From NCBI GenBank assembly GCA_900073065.1, contig FJOG01000014.1, positions 608,803-672,802 on the forward strand: a DNA stretch of 64,000 nucleotides, in the 5' to 3' direction. Source of the stretch: Phialocephala subalpina (taxonomy: Eukaryota > Ascomycota > Leotiomycetes > Helotiales > Mollisiaceae). Below, piece by piece: positions 1 through 11,799 of this stretch. Under the pieces are notes generated by a model. The model searched no databases. It was not told the origin of the DNA and saw nothing but the letters and a program-made list of their open reading frames with translations. A program made the position numbers and the translations under genes. Position 1 is the first letter of the stretch. Each line of letters starts with the position of its first letter.

Positions 1-99
1 CCTCAAGACGTAGTGATGGCTCATCCCTATATGGAGGCTGGAAGATTCTTCCTATCTTCCTAACACTTTGTTCTGAACATATTTAGGATCACACCACAA

Positions 100-1080
100 G
101 TGATATCGATGAGTAGCTGCACGATGCGACGTTCAATGTCAATCTATCTTTTGGGGCTGTCTGCTCTTGTTTCAGGCATCACGTTCATTAGCCCTGCTCC
201 TGCCGATGTACCAGGAAACACCATTTCCAACTATGTTACAACTATAGATTCACCTATGACCATTCAATGGAGCCTGCAGCCAGACGAGGAAAGTTCTCCG
301 TTAAAGTTGTTTATATTTCAGGACATTTCGGATGCCACAGCGGAACTTGTTCGCGGTACGTATATGTATTTCTACCTCGATGGAACACTGTACTGACTTC
401 ATTTTGTGGAAGCAATGCCAGCCAACTCTACCGTTTTAGATTGGTATGTGGATACGGGTAAAAGTTTGTCAGATTCCCATTCGTTCCACTTCGAACTTTG
501 GTTCGAGAATGCGAACGAAGCGGCTGCAACGAGCCATGCTATCGACATTGCAGATGGCGAGAGTTCTTCCGCCACCTCTACCACGATCACTTCAACGAGC
601 CCGGAGATCACACTAAGCTCTGCAACTTCAATGATTTTATCGAACCCACCAAGATCTACCACGTCAACAGTCTCGCTCGCCTCGAGCACTTCAACCAGCC
701 CCCTCCATTCCAGCTCCTCCGTCAACAAACTCGCAGCCGACATCTCCTCTACCAGTATCTTCCCCAGCAGCATCCTCACGACCACCACCCGAGGAACAAG
801 CACCGCCTCTTCATCACCGTCGAAAGCAGCATCCAACACCTCCACTCCCGTCCCCTCTTCCAACAGTCTTAGCACAGGAGCAAAAATAGGATTTGGTCTC
901 GGAATTTCCGCCATGGTGATCCTCGCCGTCACAATAGGTTGGTTCGTACTTGCAGGGAGAAGACAAAGGAAAAAGTCTATGCCACCAACCCACTCGCAGG
1001 CAGATGAGAGCTCTCCAGAGAATTCTTCGGGGTTTGTTGAGTTTACGTCTCCGATCGCTGGGAGATATGAAGTTGGTTAG
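100..1080 (+). CDS. Ser/Thr-rich single-pass surface protein, Kre9/Knh1-like N-terminus
   Basis: Two exons, 100-355 and 413-1080, give 307 residues. The 57-bp intron has a GTACGT donor, a CTGAC branch point and an AG acceptor, and the frame closes exactly. An N-terminal hydrophobic stretch (IYLLGLSALVSG) looks like a signal peptide. It is followed by a beta-rich segment of about 100 residues (PMTIQW, LVRG, LDWYVD) that resembles the Ser/Thr-rich Kre9/Knh1-type N-terminal domain of fungal wall proteins. A Ser/Thr-rich stalk of about 110 residues comes next, then one membrane segment (GFGLGISAMVILAVTIGW) and a short basic cytoplasmic tail. The architecture suggests a surface protein or wall sensor; the exact role is inference. 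Methionines at 109 and 124 are alternative starts. The minus-strand ORF across exon 2 is a shadow. Confidence 0.72.
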
Positions 1081-1429
1081 GCATACTAGATGTCTGAGTT
1101 GATTTGGTTGACGGAGATTTGGAAATATGTGTAACGGCTGTTGTAAAGAATAGGAGATGTTTAATGTGCGTGATGTAGTAGTACTTCGGCATCGAGGTAA
1201 AGGGACCTTCTTCTGACGAGCGCTTCAAGTCGAGAGTCTGAGACGGTTGTCTTTATGGATTTTGATCTTGCAGCTTCGGGCCTTTCGACTCATTATTTCC
1301 TAGTTTGCGAGTTGATGTATCTCTAGATTTTTTTTCTCTTTCTGGGTCTCCTTGGTTCGGTATGTCGTCTTCGACCGAATCGAAGACGAGCGGGGAGGCA
1401 TTCTTTCCAGCGTAACCAAAAAAAATCAA

Positions 1430-1680
1430 GCTAATCAATTATATAATCAATTATATAATTGATTAACTTGACTAGATTAGGTTAGATTATGATTATCGCT
1501 TTTTGAAAAAATCATGATTATAATCAGCAACAAAAATTTACATACAAATAATTACGATCATAACCGATTAAATCATAATTTTCTTGATCAGATTAGAATA
1601 TGATTATAGGTATATCGTCATGATTAGATTATGATTAAGACCCTATAATCTAATCTAATCTAGTCTAATCTAATCATTTT
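1430..1680. repeat. AT-rich island with about 32-bp terminal inverted repeats (MITE-like)
   Basis: The stretch is dominated by GATTA/TAATC motifs. The segment from 1460 (TGATTAACTTGACTAGATTAG...) matches the reverse complement of the segment ending at 1676 (TGATTAGATTAGACTAGATT...) at about 28 of 32 positions, so it forms an inverted repeat enclosing about 215 bp. There is no coding capacity. A target-site duplication is not obvious because the flanks are equally AT-rich. It may be a small non-autonomous element or simply a palindromic TAATC microsatellite. Confidence 0.5.
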
Positions 1681-1715
1681 GTACGCTGATTCTTTCCACT
1701 TGACATCGCTCCGCA

Positions 1716-3380
1716 TTAGCGAATGTGGATTTCCCCGAGAATTGCTCCCTTGTGCTGCTCCGTGGAACCAAACTTCACAATTCTCTTGGTGTTTGGCATC
1801 TTTTTGTCCAGGACAGCAATATCAAGCTCTCCAGCTGGTTCCGTCTCAGCATGTGGCCAGACATCCTCCTCCTCCTTCTCGTCGTCTCGCGTCGAAGATC
1901 CATCATCAATCCTCAGCCTCTCTGCCCACCTCAAAGTCGTCACCTCCCTTTTCTCACCCTCCATCCACTTCATCCAACCCTCCGCATCCGCGTACCTCTG
2001 ATTAATCACCATAGTAATCGCCGTAACCTGACTGTTGTGGATGTTGTCCACTTCAATCAAATTCGGATACGTATCCCTCGTCAACTTATCCCAAATAATC
2101 TGGTACAATTTATGTTCAGCCCACATCGCTTCCCCAATGATGCTATGGAGTGGGTTGGCGACATCTATCATGTGTGCGATTTTCGGCGCGATGGTCCAGG
2201 GGAGACGGAACATGGGGGATTTTGGTGATAGACGGAGTTTTTGGAGGGTGGTGAATTGGGTATCGGAGAGGACCGAGGGGTCGGCGGTTGATATCCAGTC
2301 TCCTGTTACGGGGAGGCGGGATTCGTGGATGAATGCTGGGTGGCTTGAGTTAGGGAGTGGTGCGTGGTCTGGGATGCGGACTAGGATTGTTGAGTTAGAG
2401 CCTGGTTGGATAAATTGGGAAATTTTCAATGTCTCCAAATCGTCTGGGAGGTTGGAATCGGCAGGTGTCCAGAGATCATTGAGTTGTTCGAGGAGGGTGT
2501 AGAGGATTTGCCATCGTGCTTCTGGGAGACCGGGAATCCATTTGGCGCCAGCGTCGCCGTCGAGTTCGTGGGAGATTTGGAGGATGATGAGTTCGCCGGG
2601 TGTTTCGGAGATGAAGCGATTTATGTCGTTGACGATGTCGGTGAATGAGGTTCCTCGAGCTCCGACCCATCCGAGAATACCGGCGTCGCTCATGTGGTTC
2701 GCGTACCAGTTGCCTTTGACAACTGTAGGCCGCAAATCAAACCAGCGTGCTCCGAAGGCTAGTTGATTGTATATTGGAACTGTCTGACAGGCTGTGTTGT
2801 GTTTGCAACCTCCGTAGCCTTTTGTAATGGTGTTCATGCCTGAATTATGCGCCATTGGCATAGACATCTCTCGAAGCTCTTTGGATCCGATGGTCGAGAG
2901 TGTCTTTTGCATCCAATCTCTCGGAGCTTGAGATGAGACGTATGGCTCTACACCATTCCCGGAGAGAACGAAGAGCACGCTGCCGTCATGATCGAAGCCG
3001 AGATCTATGACTTTCTCGCCAGTCAAGGTCATAGCAGCAAGAGCATCGCTGTACTCGACCAGAAGTTTCTTCCCGCCGGATTGCCGAGCCTGGATTGAGA
3101 AAGAGAGATCAGTGCCAACGAGAGAATAGGTAGCTTCGGCCCCGCCGTCGCCGTTATCGCCCCAGTGATACCACCATTCAACATATTGTTCGAGCTTGCT
3201 ACCAATTGGGATGAGGTCCCATGGCTCCCAGTCCATGTGATATGAGTGGTTATAAGTCAGTTTCCAGTCGTATGGACTGAGATTGGCCATCTCGAGATGG
3301 CCGCCTGGGCCCGCAAAGGCAAGATTGGCGGCGACTAGGAACCCGCATGTGGCTCGAAGGAATAACTTGCGTAAATCCAT
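1716..3380 (-). CDS. Secreted PI-PLC X-domain-like phosphodiesterase
   Basis: A single exon encodes 554 residues, starting at 3380 with a signal peptide (residues about 1-23, FLRATCGFLVAANLAFA). Residues about 25-150 form a beta-rich N-terminal region. A PLC-like TIM-barrel follows: MPMAHNSG carries the first catalytic His, FDLRP follows, and YANHMSD carries the second His. This is the pattern of the PLC-like phosphodiesterase superfamily. The Ca2+-binding elements of eukaryotic PLC-delta are not evident, so it more resembles the small bacterial/fungal secreted type. The likely role is hydrolysis of phosphatidylinositol or GPI-type phosphodiesters outside the cell; the substrate is not determined. 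A second, dissimilar PLC-like gene lies at about 44.7 kb. Confidence 0.85.
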   Translation of the reverse strand: MDLRKLFLRATCGFLVAANLAFAGPGGHLEMANLSPYDWKLTYNHSYHMDWEPWDLIPIGSKLEQYVEWWYHWGDNGDGGAEATYSLVGTDLSFSIQARQSGGKKLLVEYSDALAAMTLTGEKVIDLGFDHDGSVLFVLSGNGVEPYVSSQAPRDWMQKTLSTIGSKELREMSMPMAHNSGMNTITKGYGGCKHNTACQTVPIYNQLAFGARWFDLRPTVVKGNWYANHMSDAGILGWVGARGTSFTDIVNDINRFISETPGELIILQISHELDGDAGAKWIPGLPEARWQILYTLLEQLNDLWTPADSNLPDDLETLKISQFIQPGSNSTILVRIPDHAPLPNSSHPAFIHESRLPVTGDWISTADPSVLSDTQFTTLQKLRLSPKSPMFRLPWTIAPKIAHMIDVANPLHSIIGEAMWAEHKLYQIIWDKLTRDTYPNLIEVDNIHNSQVTAITMVINQRYADAEGWMKWMEGEKREVTTLRWAERLRIDDGSSTRDDEKEEEDVWPHAETEPAGELDIAVLDKKMPNTKRIVKFGSTEQHKGAILGEIHIR

Positions 3381-4545
3381 GGTGGGTTGAAATGTTCAAG
3401 TGTAGAAGTGTATTGTTGACTGGCTGATTCCCTATGATCTTAGAGTAAGTATACATCTTTTTCGTTCACGCCGTGGACTTCTATTTGAATATCTCGGAGA
3501 TTTCGAGACATATACGAGGTAGTTCTCTGTTCCCAAACTGTAGGAGGAGCGCAGAACAGACGTGACTTACGACGTCTGGTGGCAGCACGGAGTTGCCATA
3601 GGCATGTAACTTCTCTGGATGACAAACGTACCGATACTTCAACAAGACCATCTTACTGAAGAAGATGTCCTCTGAGTCGCAACTTTGAAAAATGAAGTGG
3701 GTGCGGATATGGCAGAGATGCCAGTGCTCTTGCGGTCTAGTTTACCAAAGTTCAAAAAGAAAGCCAGCCCTACGCGGAAGCCACTACCGCTATAACAACT
3801 CGGTGTAGCCCTTCGAGAACATCATGTCACTAGACACCGGTCGCCAGTGCTTGTACTGAGGAATAATGTGGCAGGTTTGTCAAAGAAAGTACGTCCATTG
3901 TACTGGGTGCGTTGCAGCTCAGCATACTGTGTTCTTGCAAGGAAGACTGGAAACACTTTGAGATGTTTGAAGCTGTACTGTCGTCTTGGGCCATTGGAGA
4001 TGTACTTTTCAGCTGTGGAAACTTGACGACAATGGATGGTAGGATTCATGAAAGCAAAACGAGGCTCGGTAACGTGGTGAATGCTCACTTGAGATATTCA
4101 TAGTAAATTGAGATAAACGCGGTTTGAAGGTATGCCTGCTGTCTCGACTTGGGGGCTTTTGAAGTATGGTGCTTCCTTCAATGCTCATCAGCAGGAACAT
4201 TGGCTCGATAAAGACCTCGAGACATCGCATCGCATCATGTCCGAGTATATTCTTCAACTCCTCCTTTGGCCTTCGTATCCGTAACCATGTCCATCTCTTG
4301 CCACCCGTCCAGAACGGGAGGACTTTCTTCCTGAATTAAAGTTTGATATGCCATGAGCCATGATTTCTTGACTCGTAAGCATTGTGTCAAATCAAATGTT
4401 AAAAAGATGATAGTCATAAAATGCTCGCTTGCTGTTGCTTGGGCTATCACTTTAAGGTTTGCACTACGCCGCCCTAAGAAGCGAGCAGACCGCGAAGTGC
4501 GAAACGGCAACTATCGCGTCCGACCAATCTCACTAAACAGATACC

Positions 4546-4589
4546 CGTCCAACCTATCCAATCCATCCAATCCATCCAACCCATCCAAG
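4546..4589. repeat. ATCCATCCA-type minisatellite
   Basis: About four to five imperfect copies of a 9-10-bp unit (CCATCCAAT) lie in tandem in a non-coding stretch. Confidence 0.7.
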
Positions 4590-5128
4590 CCTCAATCTGT
4601 CCAGGCGTCGTCTGCCTAGATAGACATCGTCCGACTTTCAACCATGGTGCAACCTTAAAACGCATCGAAAAAGAAATTGCCGTGCTCTCGACGGCTCTAG
4701 AGTCGACTCGAGTCAGGACATCCCACTTCGCACCGAACGTTCGAATAGAATGTCGACTAGAGGAGGGGCTTGACCTTGCAAGTCCTGTGCCTCTCTACAA
4801 AAGAAAGTTGATTTGGGCATCGGATAACGGAGAAACCCACACACTTGGCTGGGCATTTGGTGAGTATTGCCTCTAACCCATCCAAGAAATCCTGTATGCT
4901 GTATGACTTGCATTCACAGTGGAGTCCTGTGCAGATTTTGACTTTCGTTCCTTGCTGGAAAGGCCGTCAGCCGAGGCCATGAAGACGGCCTGCCGGGCCA
5001 AGCCGTGGACGCTGGTGCTTGGCAACATCAAGCACCACGCATCATAAACGGTTAGGCGGTGGGAAAGTTCGAAGAGCACAGTCCTGCCATGCGTTCTGGG
5101 ACAGAAATGCAGCCTTATTTATCATCAC

Positions 5129-5160
5129 AGACCAGACAGACACCAGACACCAGACACCAG
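5129..5160. repeat. CAGACAC tandem repeat
   Basis: About four copies of a 7-bp unit (CAGACAC) are seen head to tail in non-coding sequence. Confidence 0.7.
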
Positions 5161-6036
5161 AAATCCTCTGATCGTGGTCTTCCAGAAACTATCCAGACGA
5201 TCGGAAAGATTCCACCCGCATGATATCGGACGATCTCTGATGCTTTCGCTCGGTGTCGACCCCTCGTGCTGACGACTCTTTCACATCTCTAACGGGAAGG
5301 AGGACTTTTGGACTTGCGAATGATCGCATGGGCGACGATCTGAGACGCTCTCGTGGAAACAACCTCGACTCCTGCCAAAGCCATCGTCGGCCTCAAACAA
5401 ACTTATCGATACTTGAGGACTTGGGGCCGGAGATGTGTACATTTTCAGCATAGTTGTGGCTCATCAACCGGATGGTAGCCGTGCAGAGGGCGGGGCGTCG
5501 GAGAATTCCATCGCGAGGAAAGTCAAAGTCTGCATCCCTGCGCGCAAGAAACGCGCACATCGATTTGCTCTCTGTTGCCTGTTTGGGCGGAAATGGCGAT
5601 CACAGGAAGCAAAGGTCCGGAAATAGCTCATTTGATGATTTGATGACTATGTCCTGCAACTTCCTGGGAGAATTGGTTCACTACCCTCAGCTCTGATCTC
5701 AGGCCATCTTGGCACCAGCAGGGAATTCGGGTAAACACACTGCGAATTTGCGGCCGCATCCGATCCTCAAAGAGTTCAAGTTGAAGCCTCCCTTGCACCC
5801 ACAAGGGGCCAGGATGTGAGAAGACGGGAGGTCTGGACTCCTGGAAGGGAAGGAGGGGCAATTATGGAGATGGCGTAATAAGTGGGTGGACCTGAGCTCT
5901 GGAATCACTCATCGTCATCCATCATCATGACGCACCGGGGGCGAGGGGACGAGATTTATTCGGATTCCGATCACACACCAGAAAGAACTTTGCTTTTGCC
6001 ACAGAAATCAAGGTGTCCCAGAAGATCAAGGCGAAC

Positions 6037-6068
6037 GGTATGGTGTGGTATGGTATGGTACGGTATGG
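6037..6068. repeat. GGTAT-type pentanucleotide repeat
   Basis: Imperfect copies of GGTAT and GGTGT run in tandem in a non-coding stretch. Confidence 0.65.
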
Positions 6069-7790
6069 CATTGACCCCAGGTGCGGGTGAGGACTTTGCT
6101 TTGATGGCAAGTTTCGGAAAACTCGTCGAGTGGTCGTCAGTCGAAATATATCAGGAACCGGCACATCCCTGATATCATATCGATCACGAACGGGAACGGG
6201 AACTGCGGCACGTCATGTGAGGATTCTCGTAACTTCGTATCCCTTCTGCATCAGGAGCTGGAGCATCGTGCATTTGTCATCCCGTTGTGATGCTGAAGAA
6301 TAAATAAATTCTTGAAACTCAAAAGAGGTTACAGACCCGCTGTCAGGATTTTGAGCCTCCATCGTACGAAAGTCAATTTATATTGCATGACATCGCGGAA
6401 GGTTTCCCGCAGTGGGGATCTTCACGCATATCGTCTGAACGTCTGAACGATTTGCTGGAAAGTTTATGGGAACATCCACCAGCAAACCCACCAGACCAGA
6501 CCAGGCCTGGTGAGGCGCATCAGTGCGGTCCACCACCGGATCTCGAATACAGTACGAGCTGAGAGATCTAGAGCAGGATACTGGGCGCGTGCTCGGGTCG
6601 CCGTTTTAGCCCTGGGGAGAACTACTTAGCCAGTCGGAGAACCGCCGACTTGAGCCCGATTTTCGATGGTTGGGGGCACCCGGGTTCGACGACAGGCGGC
6701 TGTAGCGAGCTCTAGCCTCTCGCAGCACATCTCGCAGCCCCTAACCGACTACTGTACTCCTTACTCAAGATTATCCTCAATGCCCACCACGATCCAGTAT
6801 AAAACTCGATATTAAGGTCCAAGAGAGTCTAGCATAAGTCAGCCGCTTTTACTGCCCCATCGTGCATTACTCAGGTAGATTACGTGCCGAGGCGGCGAGG
6901 AGCTACGGATATCCTCCTCAGGCCACAGACCCGCGACTGCCCACAGCCCACTGCCCACGCTCAGATCGGGATCGCATTGCAGCAATTTGAGGGTTGGTCT
7001 GGAGAGATATCCACATCAGCCGCTGTATGCTATTACCTCTGTTGTTTCTGCTATTGCCGGTCCCTCCTCTCCAGTTTATCACCGAGCAAAGTGTCCCGAG
7101 CTGCTCCCCGAGGTATTGCCCCTATTCTCGCCTGACCCCGACGTCAAGTATTGACCACTCGATGGCTTCAGCCTCCACCAGATTTGTTTGATCTCAAGTA
7201 AAACAAACCGTCCGCGTCTGTTTGTCTCCACAACTCGAAAAGCTCGTGCGTCTTACACGCTATTCCCGAAACCTCAAGCCACCTTCCCGGGCGTGGCTCC
7301 TATTCGAAACAAGGGTCAATCACTCATAGGACCACAAGCGGTACTCGCCTTAGCTCTACTAAGGGCAGCCGTTGCCAGTTTCGAGCCGGGTGCATACCGA
7401 TTTTAGTGAGTTGTCATCTGTTCCTTCCTTGTCCGTGTGTTTTTCATGGGTGATCAACCGATCCTTCACTGGTGCTTTGCAAAAGAAACAAATAAGAGGC
7501 GCTCCTTATGCCAGTAGCACTTGGCCACCCAGTCATATTCGCCTCGGCCACCATTTTCAAGGTCACACATCCAGTTACCTCCAGCCTAACACGGCCGGTA
7601 ACCGCGTACATCCCTCCCACTGCAATTTGCATGCTTTTATGCCCTCCTCATATGTTGGCCGCCTCTTTAAACGCTACTCCCCGCAATGTTCTTCAACCAT
7701 AACTCAGACCTTCCTGTTTCGTTCGCCTTGAACTTTACCAACGTCAACACTATCCTTATCCCCACCCCCGCTGTCTCATTCTTATCGTCA

Positions 7791-8090
7791 ATGAGTATGG
7801 GTGGTATTAACTATGGCGGTACAGGCGGAGCCATAACCTCTGTTGCACACGCTCTCGAGGTCGCAAGAGACAGTCCAGAGGGAGCGCAAGATCCGACTGT
7901 CGTTTACATCCTCGAGACTGCCATAGCGGACATCTGGAGGAAGATCGAAGCACGGCCGACATCCTATGTGATGACAAGAGACGAATTCGCGGTCTTCAAC
8001 TACTTCCAAAGCCGCTTTGTAGGATACCAGCTAGCCACGGACGCAACAAAGCGCTACTGGGACCATCTCCAGCTCTCTAACGGCCGCTAA
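7791..8090 (+). CDS. Small conserved-looking fungal protein of unknown function
   Basis: The open frame runs from 7686; starts at 7791 or 7797 give about 99 or 97 residues. I prefer these because the protein from MSMGGINYGG onward looks conserved while the upstream part looks like leader sequence. The core has recognisable segments (GAITSVAHALEVARD, ILETAIADIWRKI, YVMTRDEFAVFNYF) and ends KRYWDHLQLSNGR. It appears soluble and helical, with no signal peptide or membrane span. I have the impression of a small family widespread in filamentous ascomycetes, but its function is unknown to me. Its stop lies only 124 bp upstream of the PNGase A start on the same strand, so the two may share a transcript, or this may sit in the PNGase A leader. 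Confidence 0.7.
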   Translation: MSMGGINYGGTGGAITSVAHALEVARDSPEGAQDPTVVYILETAIADIWRKIEARPTSYVMTRDEFAVFNYFQSRFVGYQLATDATKRYWDHLQLSNGR

Positions 8091-8214
8091 CCGTGTCGTA
8101 CTGGAGTACAGCCATTGCTTAAGGTTGAAGAAGCGTGGACAGTACGTTTCGCCTCCCTGTCGAGCAAGACCGCTCCTTCCGAAAAGCTTCAAACCCATCT
8201 AGGAGCTCTTCGCA

Positions 8215-10492
8215 ATGTCACCAAACGCCAACGAAGACACTCTCAGCATAGAAGGGGAACATCTGGCAGAATCTAGTTTTAGCGGAAACCAATTCATCGA
8301 TGCGAGGGCCGAGAAAGACGCACTTCTCGGCAAGGCAATGCATCCGAGGTTTCAACACAGACCCAGACTTGGGTCAACAGGCCTCAAGAGCCTGCTTTTC
8401 GCCATGCTTAGCTCTTGTTTACTTTTGGCATTGCTTCTTGGGCAATGCTTACCGACTACGATAAAGAAATGGCAGATCGAGGAAAGCTCCGTAGCATCTT
8501 TTGACCTTGTCAAAGATGCAGTCCCAATCGCTTCTGCAACTCCATCTTCGACAGCTGTACTTGAGGTCTTTCAAGTCTATCAGCCTGTTCTCACGCCTTC
8601 CGGAGCCACTGACGAGACCCTTACGGCCGCCGGAGATGAGAACACGACTACCATCGCGCAGTCTGGCGCCGCAAGTAGCTGCCAAGTTACCCTGATGGTC
8701 CACTCTTTTGGCTACAGCTATGGCATACCATTCGTTGGTGAGTACTGGAGCTTCTAAACGAAGAACTCTAAACTGACGCGATGCAGGTAACTATACTCCG
8801 CCAAGTTGTGACTTCAACCGAGTCAGTATGAACTTCACAGTCACTTCGAGAGGTCGCCAATTCGATAGACTTGCGCTCATGTACTTCAACGACACTGAAG
8901 TCTGGCGAACTTCCACGGCAGAGCCAACCGTGAACGGTATCCGTTGGGAGTACATCAAAGACATGTCCGAGTTCATGTACTTCTGGAACGAACCCCAAAA
9001 GCTTATTTTCGACCTTGGAAACCTTATCGACAACACTTACACCGGATTCTTTAACACGACTCTTACCGCGAGCTTCTTCACAGCTCAAGACACGGTAGAA
9101 CCCGCAGACTTGATCATCCCCATTTCAAAAAGACAGGGCGCAGCAAGCTCAGCAAGTCTGTTCACCTTACCTTCCGATAATGCTACGAACACAATAAGCT
9201 TTCCTCGGAACGTCAACCGAGCCGTATTCTCAGTCTCGGCTTGCGGCCAAGCCACAGAGGAATTTTGGTGGGGGAACGTGCTGCAATCAGACATCAATAC
9301 CTTCGTCCCGTACGATGGCACACTTTACGGTTACTCGCCATTCCGTGAGGTTCAAGTGTTGATTGATGGACAACTTGCTGGTGTACAGTGGCCTTTCCCA
9401 GTTATCTTTACTGGAGGAGTTGTTCCAGGACTGTGGCGACCAATTGTTGGGATCGACGCCTTTGATTTACGCGAGCATGAGATCGACATTACGCCTTGGC
9501 TTCCTGTTCTCTGCAATGGAGCACAACACAGTTTCGAGATCCGCGTTGTTGGTATCGTTGATGATGGCAAGACGAGTGGCACACTCACCCAAACAGTTGG
9601 AGCTTCATGGTATGTCACCGGAAAGATCTTCGTCTGGCTAGATGACGATGTGAGCTCCGTTACTACCGGTAAAGCGCCCACTCTTCTATTCCCAGAGCCA
9701 ACGATTACTCTCTCACAATCCCTCACGCAAAACTCAACAGGCGCCAACAAGACCCTCGCCTACACCACAGACGTCAAACGCACCCTCTCAGTATCCTCCT
9801 CCATCGCCACCCAAAATGGGACCCAACTCGTAACCTGGAGCCAAAACCTTGCAGTCACAAACTACGGCCAGTACACCGACTTCGGCGCAATTCAAATCAA
9901 CGACCAGAAGACAACTGGACTCGACGAGTCTACTGGTGGAACATACTACAAGTCGTCATACTCCTATCCTCTATGGGCTAACACAAGCTACATTGCCTAT
10001 CCAAGCGGGAACTATACTATTGGAGCATCTCTCGTCCGCGGCCTGAATCTCGATGTCCAAGGCACGCCGGTGTTCCCTACCGGTCTACAACCATTTGCAC
10101 AACTGCCCAACAGCGCGTCGCTCGTCTCAGGATTCTCGGGCACCTCACTAAGCACTACGCAAAACGGCACAGCATCCTACTTTGCAGACCCAGCTGCAGG
10201 CGTAAGCTCAGGGTTCGGCAGCACAAGTCAAGAATTCAGCTTCAAAGGCATTGACATCAATAGCGACACTACGGATACAGAACTCTACTACAGGAGTGTG
10301 GAGGCTGTGAACTCGACGATTGTCAAGGATTATGAGAGCTTGGTTGGCATTGAGCTGGGAAGTTATGGGTACCCAGTCGAGGCGGTCGGGAGCGGGCAGA
10401 AAGCCGTTGGAGTGATGAGTCCAAAGGCAGCATTGGGTAGGGGACCGGGGTTACCCAAGGAACAGCTTGTTCAAGGGGGAGGAAATGATTGA
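8215..10492 (+). CDS. PNGase A-like peptide-N4-(N-acetyl-beta-glucosaminyl)asparagine amidase
   Basis: Exons 8215-8737 and 8787-10492 give 742 residues; the 49-bp intron (GTGAGT...CTGAC...GCAG) restores the frame as GIPFVGNYTPPSCDFNRV. Residues 1-57 are cytoplasmic-looking, residues about 58-80 form one membrane segment (type II topology), and the remainder is lumenal or extracellular. Hallmarks of the plant/fungal PNGase A family are present: PPSCDFNRV, DRLALMYFNDTEVWRTSTAEP and GIRWEYIKDMS. The paired beta-sandwich region extends through a VYYRS-like segment (ELYYRSVEAVNS). The family removes N-glycans from glycopeptides in the secretory pathway or outside the cell. The N-terminal anchor instead of a cleaved signal suggests a membrane-bound enzyme. 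Confidence 0.88.
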
Positions 10493-11248
10493 TTTATGTT
10501 GGGAACGGATAAGATATGATGCGATGTGATGAACCAACCCTTACCTTCTTACCACTCGTTTTATATACCCCTTTGAAGGCGGCGGTTTGGTGTTATTGAC
10601 TAGGAAGACTTTCAAGGTCAAGGGAGATTCTCATTCTTGGTGGATCGAAAAATAACTGTAGATCTAATTACTTAGTACATACTTAACTTGAAAGAACATG
10701 GATTCAAGGCTTGAATGTCTCCGCATTTGCTGCATGATGTCGGATTTCTGAGACTCGAAAGATCAGCAGGTGTACTGATATGCGGCGGTATCTCAAAAAG
10801 GGCAAAAAAAAGCAAACATGGGAATAGGTGCTGAGGCTATGAAATGCAGCCAAGCATTATGAACGTTGGGCAGTGACCCTTGCACATGCGGATGAGGGAA
10901 ATTAAACCGCCTATGATATCGAAGCAGCAATTTGTACTACAGTAGAGTGACCGGGTACGATTCAAGGAACCCGAGAGACTCGGACCTTTTGGCCAGCTTG
11001 ACCTGGCAACTAAGCCGATACCTCATGAATGTAAGCGTCATCGGCATGATCCTTCTGTCCCGGCTCCGCGTTACACAGCACACCCGATCACGCCCCCTGA
11101 TTATGGTTGGTGGTGATCAATGATTTTATTCCGTGATCATTCTGTCAATGCTAAGCTCAAATCTCTCACGAGCCCAATGCATCCTGCAAATGTAACACCA
11201 GACCCAGAAATATTCCCTGATCGATCCATCCGTCCCCGATACATCCAT
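10493..11248. other. Intergenic, convergent 3' flanks
   Basis: The region lies between the stops of the PNGase A-like gene (plus) and rps23 (minus), and only short unrelated ORFs are present. It should hold both 3' UTRs. I see no repeat or RNA gene. Confidence 0.5.
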
Positions 11249-11799
11249 CTACGATCTGGGCTTCTCCTTCTTCTCCTTCCAGAGCGCAGACAGACCAACA
11301 CCAGAGACCTTGACGACCTTGAATCGCACACCGGGGATATCACCCTTCGCCTTGCCCTTACGACCGAAACCAGCGAGTAGGACCTCGTCGTTTTCGTCGA
11401 CAAAGTTCAGACAACCGTCATTGGGTACTGGATTATATCATCAGCCATTGTCCTCTTCCCAATCCATCACCATCGTAGCATTTCTCCATCGCAAATCTCC
11501 AGTCCTTCCGTATTCCTGTAGATAATTATTGTAGACATACCGAAAGCAGTGACCTTCTTTCCGTTCTTGATCAATTGCACCCTAACACACTTCCGAATAG
11601 CAGAGTTGGGCTGCTTGGCCTCAACACCGACCTTCTCGAGGACTATTCCCTTGGCGTGGGAGGAGCCTCCGAATGGCGAGGACTTGAATGCCGTTCCCAG
11701 CGCACGCTTCTTGTATGACAGATCGGCCCATCGTTGTTCTCTGCGGTGGTTTTGCAGCTTGCGGGCGGCGTTGAGACCACGGGGCTTTCCTTTACCCAT
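11249..11799 (-). CDS. rps23: 40S ribosomal protein S23 (uS12)
   Basis: Exons 11427-11249 and 11799-11541 (minus strand) give 145 residues, exactly the usual length of eukaryotic S23. The protein begins [15 protein letters not shown], contains the universal [20 protein letters not shown] block that lines the decoding centre and, after the intron, [14 protein letters not shown]. It ends in the basic tail KEKKEKPRS. The intron (GTATGT donor, CAG acceptor) splits the codon for the Val after TAF. Family knowledge places it in the small subunit at the A-site, where it supports translational accuracy. Minus-strand sequence upstream of the ATG has a good donor (about 11868) and acceptor (about 11808), so the 5' UTR probably holds another intron of about 60 bp, a common arrangement in fungal ribosomal protein genes. 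Confidence 0.96.

Larger units (their letters stand above)
3381..7790. other. 4.4-kb stretch without a supported gene; short tandem repeats
   Basis: No open frame here joins into a convincing protein, and both strands hold only short unrelated ORFs. Small tandem repeats are visible: an ATCCATCCA-type array at about 4546-4589, a CAGACAC array at about 5129-5160 and a GGTAT-type array at about 6037-6068. The last 1.5 kb (GC-rich with pyrimidine tracts towards 7700) is probably the promoter and 5' leader of the genes at 7.8-10.5 kb. Confidence 0.55.

Noticed and set aside
399..932. 177-residue minus-strand ORF
   Set aside because: It lies wholly over exon 2 of the surface protein and reflects that gene's Ser/Thr codons; no motifs.
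6580..6715. tRNA-like stretch with GGTTCGAC
   Set aside because: A B-box-like string occurs but acceptor and anticodon stems do not pair.
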